Positions 52,210-60,700 of a stretch of 64,000 nt of DNA are shown here, piece after piece. Origin of the DNA: Chitinophaga filiformis (GTDB lineage: Bacteria > Bacteroidota > Bacteroidia > Chitinophagales > Chitinophagaceae); contig NZ_CP095855.1 of assembly GCF_023100805.1 (NCBI RefSeq), positions 4,567,001 to 4,631,000 of the forward strand, in the 5' to 3' direction. Both the position numbers and the translations under genes were made by a program. Position 1 is the stretch's first letter. Every line of letters starts with the position of its first letter. The notes below the pieces were generated by a model that saw nothing but the letters and a program-made list of their open reading frames with translations, had not been told where the DNA came from and searched no databases.

Positions 52210-53413
52210 GCCAACGGCGCCCTTTCATTACCCTGGTCACCATCATGGCGGCTACTGTATCGCCGGTAGCATTCAGGATGGTAGCCAGGGGATCCACGAG
52301 GGTACCGATCACCATCACAGCAGGAAGGGCTTCTATTGGAAAACCATATACAGACATGACCAGCAATTCCCCGATATAACCACCATTGGGAATTCCTCCT
52401 TCTACAATACTCACGATCACCGTCACTCCCAGGGCAAGTAATACGGTATCTACACCCGTCAGCGGACGGTGGAACATGGCAAACACGACGCCTATTTTTA
52501 CAACAGAAGATATACTGGATCCATCTTTATGCAGGGTGCCGCCCAATGGCACGACCACGTTCCCGATATGCTCCGGAATGCCCATACGCTGTGCAGCCAG
52601 CAGGTTAGCGGGTATGGTGGCGATGCTGCTGCAGGAGCCAAGCGCGGTAAAAGTGGGTACCAGGTTATTCTTCCAGTAGATCTTCACCCCCGCCATTCCT
52701 CCGGCCAGGAAGGCATAGACACTGAACATTACTATGAAATAAAATAGCCCGAAGCCATAATACAGGGCCATTGAACTGGCATAGGTGCCAAAGAGCTCAG
52801 GGCCCAGCGTGCCTACCTGGTAAGCGAAGTAGGCGCCCAGGCCGACAGGTCCAAGCAGCATGATGATATTGAGTAATTGCTTCATGACCTCATTGCCGGA
52901 GTCCAGGAAGTGCCGGAATGCCTTGCCGGATTCGCCGGCCTTCAGTGCGGCAAAACCTACGAGCGCGGAAAAGATGAGGAAGGGTAACATGTTTTTCCGG
53001 GACAGTAGTTCATAAAATTCACCTACTGTCAGTAGGCGGGTAAGCTGTTCTCCTGGTCCTGCCGTCTTCATTTCCTCCATCGCCATGGGGCCTGTGGTAA
53101 CAGCCTGCAGGGGAAAGAACCAGATAGCAACGATCGTGAGGAAGGCCGACACAAGGACGGTGCCGACAAAGACCAATCCCATCACAGACATCACTTTGCC
53201 CAGTTTCTGACCCGGATCTACATTGGCAATAGCAGAAGCAATGGCAAAAAACACCAGTGGTATAACAGCTGTAAAAAGAAGGTTCAGGAATATATCGCCT
53301 ATTGGTTTGATCACTTCCACCCGTTTTCCGAAGATCAGCCCGAGGATGCTGCCGGCAATAATTCCACCCAGCAGCAGTAGCAGGCTGCTATAATTTTTGA
53401 GTATGGTCCGCAT
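52151..53413 (-). CDS. Dicarboxylate/amino acid:cation symporter (DAACS family)
   Basis: 420 residues, eight helices and two reentrant loops. Landmarks are LLLLLGGIIAGSILGLIFG (helix 1), ALGSCSSIATIPANLLAAQR (loop HP1 serines), VPLGGTLHKDGSSISSV and GYIGELLVMSVYGFPIEALP. The family takes up glutamate, aspartate or C4-dicarboxylates with protons or sodium. The helix-7 motif reads TLHKDGSSI rather than the usual NMDGT, so specificity is uncertain and may differ from glutamate. Its 3' end overlaps the convergent DUF218 gene by 59 bp. Confidence 0.88.
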   Translation of the reverse strand: MRTILKNYSSLLLLLGGIIAGSILGLIFGKRVEVIKPIGDIFLNLLFTAVIPLVFFAIASAIANVDPGQKLGKVMSVMGLVFVGTVLVSAFLTIVAIWFFPLQAVTTGPMAMEEMKTAGPGEQLTRLLTVGEFYELLSRKNMLPFLIFSALVGFAALKAGESGKAFRHFLDSGNEVMKQLLNIIMLLGPVGLGAYFAYQVGTLGPELFGTYASSMALYYGFGLFYFIVMFSVYAFLAGGMAGVKIYWKNNLVPTFTALGSCSSIATIPANLLAAQRMGIPEHIGNVVVPLGGTLHKDGSSISSVVKIGVVFAMFHRPLTGVDTVLLALGVTVIVSIVEGGIPNGGYIGELLVMSVYGFPIEALPAVMVIGTLVDPLATILNATGDTVAAMMVTRVMKGRRWLKDRADLQDPAARLSDPVI

Positions 53414-53480
53414 GGCTCAAATATATTGAAAAGTCCACTTTATCAGATGATTTGTCCATTTCCTGCGCAGGGGTGTTAAG

Positions 53481-53488
53481 TACCTTTG
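53481..53488 (+). promoter_or_regulatory. Bacteroidota -7 promoter box TACCTTTG
   Basis: Exact TAnnTTTG match. If the last G is -7, transcription would begin at 53495, at the second of two adjacent ATG codons, predicting a leaderless message. Confidence 0.65.
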
Positions 53489-53491
53489 TGT

Positions 53492-54376
53492 ATGATGAAC
53501 AGGAAGGATTTTCTGGCTGCAATGGCCATTTTACCTGTAGGAGGATTATATATGCAATTACAAGAACTGGGGAAGATCACCCGTGATTATCAGCGTACTA
53601 CGTTGATGCCGGCTATGTTCATCGGTCATGGTAGCCCGATGAACGCACTTTACGACAATGCTTTCACCCGCCGGCTGAAAGAGATGGGCGAATCGGTAAA
53701 ACAATTACCTAATGCTATACTGGTCGTATCTGCGCACTGGCTGACAAGGGGCACACATGTGCTGACGTCTGCCAGGCCTGCTACAATACATGACTTCGGA
53801 GGTTTTCCGCAGGCGCTGCACGAAGTGCAATACCCGGCTCCGGGAGCGCCGGAACTGGCCCGTGAAACGGCAAAGCTGATCAAAAGCACCCAGGTGGTGG
53901 AAGATGATCAGTGGGGGCTAGATCATGGTACATGGACCGTCTTAAAACACATGTATCCTGAGGCCAATATTCCTGTATTCCAGCTGAGTATCGACTATTA
54001 CAAGCCACCGGCCTATCATTATCAGCTGGCACAGGAGCTGAAGGAGTTGCGCAAACGAGGAGTACTTATTGTGGGGAGTGGGAATATCGTCCATAACCTG
54101 AGGAAGATCAGTTTTAACGACAATGCAGCGCCTTTTGACTGGGCGCTGGAATTCGACGCTACTGTAAAGAATAAGGTCGAACAGCGCGCTTTTGATGATC
54201 TGCTGCATTATGAAAGGCTGGGAGAGGCGGCGAAGCTCTCCATTCCAACGCCGGACCACTATTTTCCATTTATCTACGGTCTTGGTCTGGCAGGGGTGGA
54301 TGAAGAGATCAGGTTCACTTACGAAGAGATCCAGAATGGAAGCATTAGTATGCGGTGTTTCCAGGTAGGGGAGTAA
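53492..54376 (+). CDS. ygiD: Class III extradiol dioxygenase-like protein (LigB/DODA type)
   Basis: 294 residues. LigB-family pattern as in E. coli YgiD: PAMFIGHGSPMNAL (metal His), ILVVSAHW (metal His), TIHDFGGFPQALHE, LDHGTWTVLKHMYP, IVGSGNIVHNLR (His) and PDHYFPFIYGLG. Such enzymes cleave the ring of DOPA or a similar catechol with ferrous iron or zinc. The N-terminus NRKDFLAAMAILPVGG looks like a signal or Tat-like anchor, so export is possible. Two ATGs (53492 and 53495) are adjacent; the promoter at 53481 favours the second. Confidence 0.87.
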   Translation: MMNRKDFLAAMAILPVGGLYMQLQELGKITRDYQRTTLMPAMFIGHGSPMNALYDNAFTRRLKEMGESVKQLPNAILVVSAHWLTRGTHVLTSARPATIHDFGGFPQALHEVQYPAPGAPELARETAKLIKSTQVVEDDQWGLDHGTWTVLKHMYPEANIPVFQLSIDYYKPPAYHYQLAQELKELRKRGVLIVGSGNIVHNLRKISFNDNAAPFDWALEFDATVKNKVEQRAFDDLLHYERLGEAAKLSIPTPDHYFPFIYGLGLAGVDEEIRFTYEEIQNGSISMRCFQVGE

Positions 54377-54402
54377 GCTAATAAAACTTCAATACACAAG
54401 TG

Positions 54403-54448
54403 TCCATGGACAACGGCAATAAAAGGGCTGTCGTCCATGGATTTTTTT
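54403..54448 (+). terminator. Intrinsic terminator of the dioxygenase gene
   Basis: TCCATGGAC (54403-54411) and GTCCATGGA (54433-54441) form a 9-bp perfect stem; followed by TTTTTTT. Confidence 0.92.
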
Positions 54449-54472
54449 ATGTCCGGAAGAAGTGAAAAATTT

Positions 54473-54491
54473 AATTGTAAATTTGACATTT
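54473..54491. promoter_or_regulatory. Putative AraR operator A, far from any gene
   Basis: AATTGTAAATTTGACATTT, an imperfect palindrome matching the two AraR-like operators at 55749-55767 and 56637-56655. It lies at the start of a 600-bp gene-free region and upstream of an orphan terminator. Confidence 0.6.
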
Positions 54492-54799
54492 ATCATTAAA
54501 TTGCAGCAGGTAGTAATTACGTTTACCTGAATTGTCCTGTCCGGGTGTTCCACTGTTATGCTATTTATCCGGCGGGCAACTAGTCTGTTGACAGCTCATT
54601 CATCTATAGCGGTTGCTTTCCTGGCTGCCGGGTCTGTTTCCTGTTTTTGAGACGTGGTGTAACGGTGTGGGGATGCCCGGTTTACTATATAAATGTTTCT
54701 GCGAACTGCATGCAAATTCCAGTAATTTTTGCCGCATGCGGTCGATTCAATAACGTGAACTAGATCACGAAGGTCGAACTCATTCGACCTTCTTTTTTT
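54492..54799 (+). ncRNA. Candidate small RNA ended by an orphan terminator
   Basis: No convincing reading frame lies here; the only ORF (54558-54650, 30 residues) has no support. The region ends in three hairpins: CCGCATGCGG (54733-54742), CGTGA..TCACG (54754-54769) and the perfect terminator GAAGGTCGAA / TTCGACCTTC (54769-54792) with a run of T. It starts just after an AraR-like operator and the previous gene already has its own terminator. The call rests on structure and position only. Confidence 0.4.
54769..54799 (+). terminator. Orphan intrinsic terminator
   Basis: GAAGGTCGAA and TTCGACCTTC form a perfect 10-bp stem with a 4-base loop and a T-run; the previous gene ended 390 bp upstream and has its own terminator. 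Confidence 0.92.
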
Positions 54800-54858
54800 A
54801 TGTTCCCGGAACCAGGTTCGTCACCTCCGGGGATTTCGCCACGCATTCACGAAGGATT

Positions 54859-54942
54859 AACTTCGACTATACTACCGGTTCCTACCTGTAGGCGCTACAG
54901 TCCTGCCCGTAGACCCACTATTCTATAGCGTTCGCTATAGAA
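54859..54942. repeat. Cluster of short palindromes
   Basis: Three short hairpins in 85 bp: CGAAG GATTAA CTTCG (about 54860-54875), CTGTAG GCG CTACAG (54886-54900) and TTCTATAGCG TT CGCTATAGAA (54921-54942, perfect 10-bp arms). The remaining sequence up to 55056 has no gene. Function unknown; leader structure of the HAD gene or protein-binding sites are possible. Confidence 0.55.
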
Positions 54943-55056
54943 CAGCCCTCTAGTGCTATAGTAAAGTCCCCGTAGATACTAGCCTCCGCCGGATCCAAAG
55001 ACTAACTTAAGCAAATAAGGATATAATTGGGACTACTCCGCAGCTATTTAATTTAT

Positions 55057-55064
55057 TAGCTTTG
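55057..55064 (+). promoter_or_regulatory. Bacteroidota -7 promoter box TAGCTTTG
   Basis: Exact TAnnTTTG match 25 bases before the HAD-family gene; predicted leader of about 19 bases. Confidence 0.6.
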
Positions 55065-55089
55065 ACCCGCTAAATTGTAAAACAGGCAT

Positions 55090-55743
55090 ATGAAAAAGGC
55101 ATTTATTTTTGACATGAACGGCACTATGATAGACGATATGGCATATCATCTGGAGGGCTGGTATAATACCCTGACTGAGCTGGGGGCGGGTTTGAGCCGG
55201 GAGGCGGTAAAGAAGGAAATGTATGGCAAGAACCAGGAGCTGCTGGTCCGTATTTTTGGAAAGGACCGTTTTACAACAGCGGAGATGGATGAACTGTCCC
55301 TGGAAAAGGAGAAACGTTACCAGGCGGCTTATCTGCCCCATCTGCAGCTGATACCAGGCCTGCAGGCATTCCTGGAAGCCGCCGGGAAGGAAGGGATCCC
55401 GATGGGAATAGGTACGGCGGCCATTCCGTTCAATGTAGACTTTGCACTGGATAATCTTCATATCCGTCATTACTTCCGGAGCATCATAACGGCCAACGAT
55501 GTAAGCACGAGTAAACCGCACCCGGAAGTGTTCCTGAAGGCTGCTGCAGAACTGGGTGCGGATCCTGCTTCCTGCATTGTGTTCGAAGATGCGCCAAAAG
55601 GCGTAGAAGCCGCTGCCAATGCGGGTATGAAGGCGGTGGTGCTAACTACGATGCACACCCGTGAGGAGTTCAGCGACTACGATAATATCATCACTTTTGT
55701 ACCGGATTATACGACGCTGACGCCGATGGATTTGTTCCGCTAA
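55090..55743 (+). CDS. HAD-superfamily hydrolase (beta-phosphoglucomutase-like)
   Basis: 217 residues. Motif I is FDMNGTMIDD, where the second Asp of DxD is Asn. Cap-domain helices follow, then motif II (IGTAA), Lys of motif III (TSKPHPEVFLKAAAE) and motif IV (VFEDAPKGVEAAANAGM). It resembles beta-phosphoglucomutase and sugar phosphatases. Because the general acid/base Asp of motif I is replaced, activity may be reduced or restricted. It is immediately upstream of araR, separated by operator B, and could act on a sugar phosphate of the arabinose pathway, but this is inferred only from position. Confidence 0.85.
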   Translation: MKKAFIFDMNGTMIDDMAYHLEGWYNTLTELGAGLSREAVKKEMYGKNQELLVRIFGKDRFTTAEMDELSLEKEKRYQAAYLPHLQLIPGLQAFLEAAGKEGIPMGIGTAAIPFNVDFALDNLHIRHYFRSIITANDVSTSKPHPEVFLKAAAELGADPASCIVFEDAPKGVEAAANAGMKAVVLTTMHTREEFSDYDNIITFVPDYTTLTPMDLFR

Positions 55744-55748
55744 AAAAT

Positions 55749-55767
55749 AATTGTAAAGTTGACATTT
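55749..55767. promoter_or_regulatory. Putative AraR operator B, between the HAD gene and araR
   Basis: AATTGTAAAGTTGACATTT. Differs from operator A at one base. It lies 99 bp before the araR start and suggests autoregulation. Confidence 0.75.
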
Positions 55768-55865
55768 AAAGTTCTATCTTGTGTAGAAATAAACAGTCTG
55801 TGGGTCAAAAAAATGGCAATGTCAACAGGGAGTTTTATATTAGCGGAATTAAACTCCTGGATAGT

Positions 55866-56570
55866 ATGACACGTTATTCCCGGCAAACCCGGATGCTGGT
55901 AGCTGTAGACTGTATTATTTTTGGTTTTGACGGACAGGATCTGAAGCTTCTGCTGATCAAACGCGGTTTCGAGCCGGAAAAGGGAAAATGGAGCCTGATG
56001 GGAGGCTTCGTACAGGCAGATGAAGACCTGGAAGACGCGGCAGCCCGTACACTGACCAAGCTCACAGGACTTGAAGGGGTCTATATGGAGCAGCTGGCAG
56101 CTTTTGGCAGCCCGAACAGGGACCCAATGGAACGTACGCTTTCTGTAGCCTATTTCGCATTGATCGACATCAACCAGTACAAGCAACAGATCACGGATGA
56201 GTACAAAGCTGAGTGGTTTCCACTCAAAGATGCACCTAAGCTGATCTTTGACCACGCAAAAATGGTAGAAGAGGCCCAGGCACGATTAAGGTACAAAGCG
56301 GCCATTCACCCGCTCTTATTTGAACTGCTGCCTACCAGGTTCACCATTCCCCAGTTGCAGATACTGTTCGAAGCAGTGTACGACGCCGGCTTTGACAAGC
56401 GCAACTTCAGCAGGAAAGTATTATCTACCGGCTTACTTGTCAAACAGAAAGAAAAAGAGAGGGCTACTTCCAAAAGGGGAGCATTCTATTACAAGCTGGA
56501 TAAAAGAAAATACAGCGCCAAATTCCACGCCTTCCTCAATTTTGTTTCCGATCCCGGCAATCTGAAATAA
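55866..56570 (+). CDS. araR: Nudix-type transcriptional regulator of arabinose use (AraR-like)
   Basis: 234 residues. The N-terminal half is a Nudix fold (LVAVDCIIFGFDGQDLKLLL, KGKWSLMGGFVQADEDLEDA). The catalytic Nudix box is degenerate (ARTLTKLTG in place of RELxEExG), so it should be a ligand sensor and not a hydrolase. The C-terminal half is a winged helix (FTIPQLQILFEAVYDAGFDK, NFSRKVLSTGLLVKQK). This matches the AraR/NrtR-family regulator described for Bacteroides, which responds to L-arabinose. The araB, araD and araA genes follow. The ATG at 55866 is the usual family start; the frame is open further upstream. Confidence 0.9.
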   Translation: MTRYSRQTRMLVAVDCIIFGFDGQDLKLLLIKRGFEPEKGKWSLMGGFVQADEDLEDAAARTLTKLTGLEGVYMEQLAAFGSPNRDPMERTLSVAYFALIDINQYKQQITDEYKAEWFPLKDAPKLIFDHAKMVEEAQARLRYKAAIHPLLFELLPTRFTIPQLQILFEAVYDAGFDKRNFSRKVLSTGLLVKQKEKERATSKRGAFYYKLDKRKYSAKFHAFLNFVSDPGNLK

Positions 56571-56636
56571 GGATCTACTGATATGATTTCACCGTCATGG
56601 TGGCGCTCATATCAGCGTTTTTTTGCCTTATCAAAT

Positions 56637-56655
56637 AATTGTCTCTTTGACAATA
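56637..56655. promoter_or_regulatory. Putative AraR operator C, upstream of araBDA
   Basis: AATTGTCTCTTTGACAATA, 87 bp before the araB start (106 bp from its left edge). Its half-sites AATTGT and TTGACA match operators A and B. Confidence 0.78.
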
Positions 56656-56742
56656 AAGTAGACCAGGACATTTACTCATTTTTTAAATAGTTGCTGTCTT
56701 CCACTGCTCACAGGCAGGGAGGACCGTTCAAGGATGTACGTT

Positions 56743-58386
56743 ATGCAAGATTCATTTGTAATAGGTGTCGACTTCGGCACCGATTCAGTACGGTCTCTCG
56801 TAGTGAATACCCGGACAGGAGAGGAAGCAGGTAGTGCCGTGCACTATTATCCCCGCTGGCAGAAAGGACTGTATTGCGACCCTGCTGTGCAGCAATACCG
56901 TCAGCACCCCTTAGATTACCTCGAAGGACTGGAACAGAGCATCCGCGGAGCACTGCAACAATGCCCGGCAGGTACTGCCGCCCTCGTGAAAGGCATTGCC
57001 GTGGATACCACCGGTTCTACTCCCGGCCCCGTAGATGAAACGGGCACGCCGCTGGCCCTCTTACCTGGCTTTGAGAACAATCCTAACGCTATGTTCGTTC
57101 TATGGAAAGATCATACCGCCAATAAAGAGGCGGCATTGATCAATGACACCGCGCATAGCAATGGCACCGATTATACAAAGTACTGTGGTGGTATCTACAG
57201 CAGTGAATGGTACTGGGCCAAGATCCTGCACGTGATCACTGAAGATGCTGTTGTGAGAGAGAAAGCTGCCTCCTGGGTAGAGCATTGTGACTGGATACCG
57301 GCGCTGCTCACAGGCAACCGCAGTCTCAGCACCCTGTTGCGCAGCCGTTGTGCGGCAGGCCACAAGGCCATGTGGCACGCTTCATGGGGAGGTTTACCTC
57401 CGAAAGATTTCCTGGAGAAATTACACCCATACCTGGGCAAATACGATAAAACATATACCGATACGGTGGAAGCGACCATACCGGCCGGGACCATCAGCGA
57501 AGAATGGGCAACCCGTCTGGGACTTCCCAAAGACGTCGTGATAGGTACCGGCGCTTTCGATGCCCATATGGGTGCTGTGGGCGGTGGTATTCAATCCTAT
57601 TCCCTCTGTAAGGTGATCGGCACCAGTACCTGCGATATCCTCGTGGCGCCTATGGAGGAAGCAGGACATCTGTTTGTAAAGGGCATCTGCGGACAGGTAG
57701 ATGGTTCTGTAATACCCGGCATGCTGGGACTGGAGGCCGGACAATCGGCCTATGGCGATGTATTTGCCTGGTTGCGCCGCCTCATTATGGGACCATTATA
57801 CGCGCTGTTGCCTGAGGATAAAGAAAAACTTGCGGCCGTGGAGGATAAATTATTGGGCTACCTGTCGCAACAGGCGCAGCAGCTGCCTTTAAGGGATAAT
57901 GACCCATTGGCGCTGGACTGGTTCAACGGTCGCCGTACACCCGATGCCAACCATACCGTGAAAAGCACTATTACCGGCTTACACCTGGGAATAGACGCTG
58001 TGCAGCTGTTCAAGGCATTGGTAGAAGCCACCGCTTTTGGCGCACAGAGCATTGCTGAGCGTTTCGCAAAAGAAGGAGTGCCTATTAAGGAAGTAATAGC
58101 CCTGGGCGGCGTTGCCAAGAAATCTTCTTACGCCATGCAGGTGCTGGCAGATGTAATGAACAGGCCTATCAGGATCGTAAACAGTGAGAATGCATGTGCA
58201 CTGGGCGCTGCTATGTTTGCAGCTACCGCGGCGGGCATTTACAGTGATATCGGGAGCGCACAGAAAGCGATGAGCTCCGGCTTTGAAACCGTCTGGCAGC
58301 CGCGCCAGGAAAATGTTCCATACTATGCAGCCCGTTACCGTCAATTCCAGGAACTGGGCGCATTCACCGAAAAATTGTATGTATGA
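56743..58386 (+). CDS. araB: L-ribulokinase
   Basis: 547 residues, FGGY carbohydrate-kinase family. N-terminal FVIGVDFGTDSVRSLVVN is the phosphate-1 motif; GIAVDTTGSTPGPVD, EWYWAKILHV, GTGAFDAHMGAVGGG, LCKVIGTSTCDILV and IALGGVAKKSSYAMQVLADV (adenosine motif) follow, all typical of AraB. It phosphorylates L-ribulose. The ATG at 56743 has an AAGGAT ribosome-binding site 8 bases upstream; an in-frame ATG at 56734 overlaps that site. araD overlaps its stop by 4 bases (ATGA), so translation is coupled. Confidence 0.96.
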   Translation: MQDSFVIGVDFGTDSVRSLVVNTRTGEEAGSAVHYYPRWQKGLYCDPAVQQYRQHPLDYLEGLEQSIRGALQQCPAGTAALVKGIAVDTTGSTPGPVDETGTPLALLPGFENNPNAMFVLWKDHTANKEAALINDTAHSNGTDYTKYCGGIYSSEWYWAKILHVITEDAVVREKAASWVEHCDWIPALLTGNRSLSTLLRSRCAAGHKAMWHASWGGLPPKDFLEKLHPYLGKYDKTYTDTVEATIPAGTISEEWATRLGLPKDVVIGTGAFDAHMGAVGGGIQSYSLCKVIGTSTCDILVAPMEEAGHLFVKGICGQVDGSVIPGMLGLEAGQSAYGDVFAWLRRLIMGPLYALLPEDKEKLAAVEDKLLGYLSQQAQQLPLRDNDPLALDWFNGRRTPDANHTVKSTITGLHLGIDAVQLFKALVEATAFGAQSIAERFAKEGVPIKEVIALGGVAKKSSYAMQVLADVMNRPIRIVNSENACALGAAMFAATAAGIYSDIGSAQKAMSSGFETVWQPRQENVPYYAARYRQFQELGAFTEKLYV

Positions 58387-59084
58387 GCAACCGTTATCAG
58401 GGCATAAAAGAACAGGCTTATGAAGCTAATATGCAGTTGCCCGCATTAGGACTGGTACTGTTCACTTTTGGAAATGTGAGCGTGGTAGACCGCGGTGCCG
58501 GCGTCTTTGCCATTAAACCGAGCGGCGTACCTTATAAGTTATTGTCGCCCGACAGCATGGTGATCGTTGATTTCGAAGGAAAGACAGTGGAAGGGACAGG
58601 ACGACCTTCTTCGGATACTAAGACCCATGCAGTGTTGTATAAGCATTGGGAAGAAATAGGCGGTATTGTACATACGCACTCCACCTATGCTACTGCCTGG
58701 GCACAGGCGCAGCGTGATATTCCGATCTATGGCACCACACATGCCGATCACCTGACGGCAGATGTGCCCTGTGCGGCGCCCATGAGCGATGAAATGATCA
58801 AGGGCAACTACGAGCATGAAACCGGCTTCCAGATCATGCAATGCCTGCAGGAAAGGAACTTGTCCTATAAGGACGTGGAGATGATGCTGGTAGGCAATCA
58901 CGCGCCCTTTACATGGGGAAAGACGGCAGATAAAGCAGTGTACAACGCGGCAGTGCTGGAAGAGGTAGCAAGAATGGCTTACCTGACAGAAAGCATCCGC
59001 CCGGAATGTCCTAAACTGAAAGAATCCCTGATCAAAAAACATTTCGAACGCAAACACGGGCCTGATGCCTATTATGGTCAATAA
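58383..59084 (+). CDS. araD: L-ribulose-5-phosphate 4-epimerase
   Basis: 233 residues, class II aldolase/adducin family. Zinc ligands are seen in IVHTHSTYATAWAQ (two His) and a third His in MMLVGNHAPFTWG; the substrate loop FGNVSVVDRG and the SGVPYK segment are also typical. It converts L-ribulose-5-phosphate to D-xylulose-5-phosphate, which enters the pentose phosphate pathway. It begins 4 bases before the araB stop and ends 28 bp before araA, so the three form one message. Confidence 0.96.
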   Translation: MSNRYQGIKEQAYEANMQLPALGLVLFTFGNVSVVDRGAGVFAIKPSGVPYKLLSPDSMVIVDFEGKTVEGTGRPSSDTKTHAVLYKHWEEIGGIVHTHSTYATAWAQAQRDIPIYGTTHADHLTADVPCAAPMSDEMIKGNYEHETGFQIMQCLQERNLSYKDVEMMLVGNHAPFTWGKTADKAVYNAAVLEEVARMAYLTESIRPECPKLKESLIKKHFERKHGPDAYYGQ

Positions 59085-59112
59085 TGCAGGTCACATCTAA
59101 AATTCCAACAGC

Positions 59113-60618
59113 ATGATACAGTTGAAGCAATTTGAAGCCTGGTTCATCACCGGCAGCCAACATCTTTACGGAGAAGAAACTTTAAAGCAGGTAGCGGCAC
59201 ACGCAGAGAAGATCGCGCAGTCGCTCAGTGCAGACGCCAACATACCGGTACGGATCGTATTTAAACCGGTCGTAAAAACGCCGGACGAAATATACCGCAT
59301 TTGCCAGGAAGCGAATACCGCCCCGGATTGTATAGGGGTGATCGCCTGGATGCATACTTTCTCTCCCGCTAAAATGTGGATCGGCGGATTAAAGATCCTG
59401 CAACGCCCCTTATTGCACCTGCATACACAGTTCAACAGGGACATTCCATGGGGAGAAATAGATATGGACTTTATGAACCTGAACCAGTCTGCCCATGGCG
59501 ACCGTGAGTTTGGTTTCATGATGTCGAGAATGAGAATGGACAGGAAAGTGGTGGCTGGTCACTGGCAGGACCCTGAGGTAACTGCAGAAATAGGTACCTG
59601 GCTCCGTGCAGCAGCTGGCTGGTTTGACTGGCAGGGCGCCCGTTTCGCCCGCATTGGCGATAATATGCGCCAGGTGGCTGTAACGGAAGGTGATAAGGTA
59701 GAAGCGGAACTCCAGTTTGGCTATTCGGTGAATGGTTATGGTGTGGGCGACCTGGTAAAATATATCAAAGGGATCAGTGATGCGGCTATTGGCACACTGG
59801 TGCAGGAATATGAGCAGACTTACGTGATGGCGGCGCCTTTGCTGAAAGGTGGCGCACAACATGCCTCCCTGCGGGAGGCTGCCCGTATTGAGTTGGGCCT
59901 GCGTGCATTCCTGGAAGAAGGCAAATTCAAAGGATTCACAGATACATTCGAAGATCTGCATGGTATGGAGCAGTTGCCGGGTATTGCGGTACAGCGCCTG
60001 ATGGCTGACGGTTACGGTTTTGGTGGTGAGGGCGACTGGAAGACAGCGGCGCTGGTGAGGGCCATGAAAGTAATGGGTAGCGGGCTGCCTGGCGGCAACT
60101 CCTTTATGGAAGATTACACTTACCATTTTGATCCGGACAATCGCCTGGTATTGGGAGCGCACATGCTGGAGATCTGTTCTTCCATTGCAAACGGCAAAGC
60201 ATCCTGCGAGATCCACCCATTGGGCATAGGCGGTAAGGCTGACCCTGTGAGACTGGTGTTCAACGTAGCGGGAGGTCCGGCCATCAACGCGTCTGTGATC
60301 GATATGGGGAATCGTTTCAGGTTGCTGGTGAATGAAGTAGATGCAGTAGAGCCATTACATCAGCTGCCTAAACTGCCGGTAGCGAGGGTATTGTGGAAAC
60401 CACTGCCGGACATGCGTACGGGTTGCGCTGCCTGGATACAGGCGGGAGGTGCGCATCACACCTGTTACAGCCAGAACCTCACGGCTGCGCATATGCAGGA
60501 CTTTGCCGACATGGCAGGTATTGAGTATGTACGTATCGGTAAGAATACAGACCTGTATCAGTTCAGGAATGAGCTGCGCTGGAATGACGCATTCTACCTG
60601 ATGAAAGGTTTTAAATAA
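59113..60618 (+). CDS. araA: L-arabinose isomerase
   Basis: 501 residues, the family's normal length. Landmarks are FITGSQHLYGEETL at the N-terminus, WMHTFSPAKMWI, RIGDNMRQVAVTEGD, SFMEDYTYHF (Glu306-like), GAHMLEICSSIA (Glu333-like), CEIHPLGIGGKADP (His350-like) and GGAHHTCY (His450-like), the manganese ligands by comparison with E. coli AraA. It converts L-arabinose to L-ribulose, the first step of the pathway. It is the last gene of the araBDA operon. Confidence 0.97.
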   Translation: MIQLKQFEAWFITGSQHLYGEETLKQVAAHAEKIAQSLSADANIPVRIVFKPVVKTPDEIYRICQEANTAPDCIGVIAWMHTFSPAKMWIGGLKILQRPLLHLHTQFNRDIPWGEIDMDFMNLNQSAHGDREFGFMMSRMRMDRKVVAGHWQDPEVTAEIGTWLRAAAGWFDWQGARFARIGDNMRQVAVTEGDKVEAELQFGYSVNGYGVGDLVKYIKGISDAAIGTLVQEYEQTYVMAAPLLKGGAQHASLREAARIELGLRAFLEEGKFKGFTDTFEDLHGMEQLPGIAVQRLMADGYGFGGEGDWKTAALVRAMKVMGSGLPGGNSFMEDYTYHFDPDNRLVLGAHMLEICSSIANGKASCEIHPLGIGGKADPVRLVFNVAGGPAINASVIDMGNRFRLLVNEVDAVEPLHQLPKLPVARVLWKPLPDMRTGCAAWIQAGGAHHTCYSQNLTAAHMQDFADMAGIEYVRIGKNTDLYQFRNELRWNDAFYLMKGFK

Positions 60619-60643
60619 GAACTTAGATCTATAACGGCTGAAT

Positions 60644-60700
60644 AAGCCATGACGTGGAATATCAATCGCCGTCCGCCTTCTGGTGGATGGCTTTTTTTAT
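60644..60700 (+). terminator. Intrinsic terminator of araBDA
   Basis: AAGCCAT and ATGGCTT flank an inner TCCGCC TTCT GGTGGA hairpin; followed by TTTTTTT. It also lies close to the end of the convergent hydrolase gene. Confidence 0.8.

Noticed and set aside
54558..54650. 30-codon frame resembling a signal peptide or lipoprotein leader
   Set aside because: Too short to judge, no ribosome-binding site, and the hydrophobic stretch can arise by chance; the region is better described as a candidate noncoding RNA.
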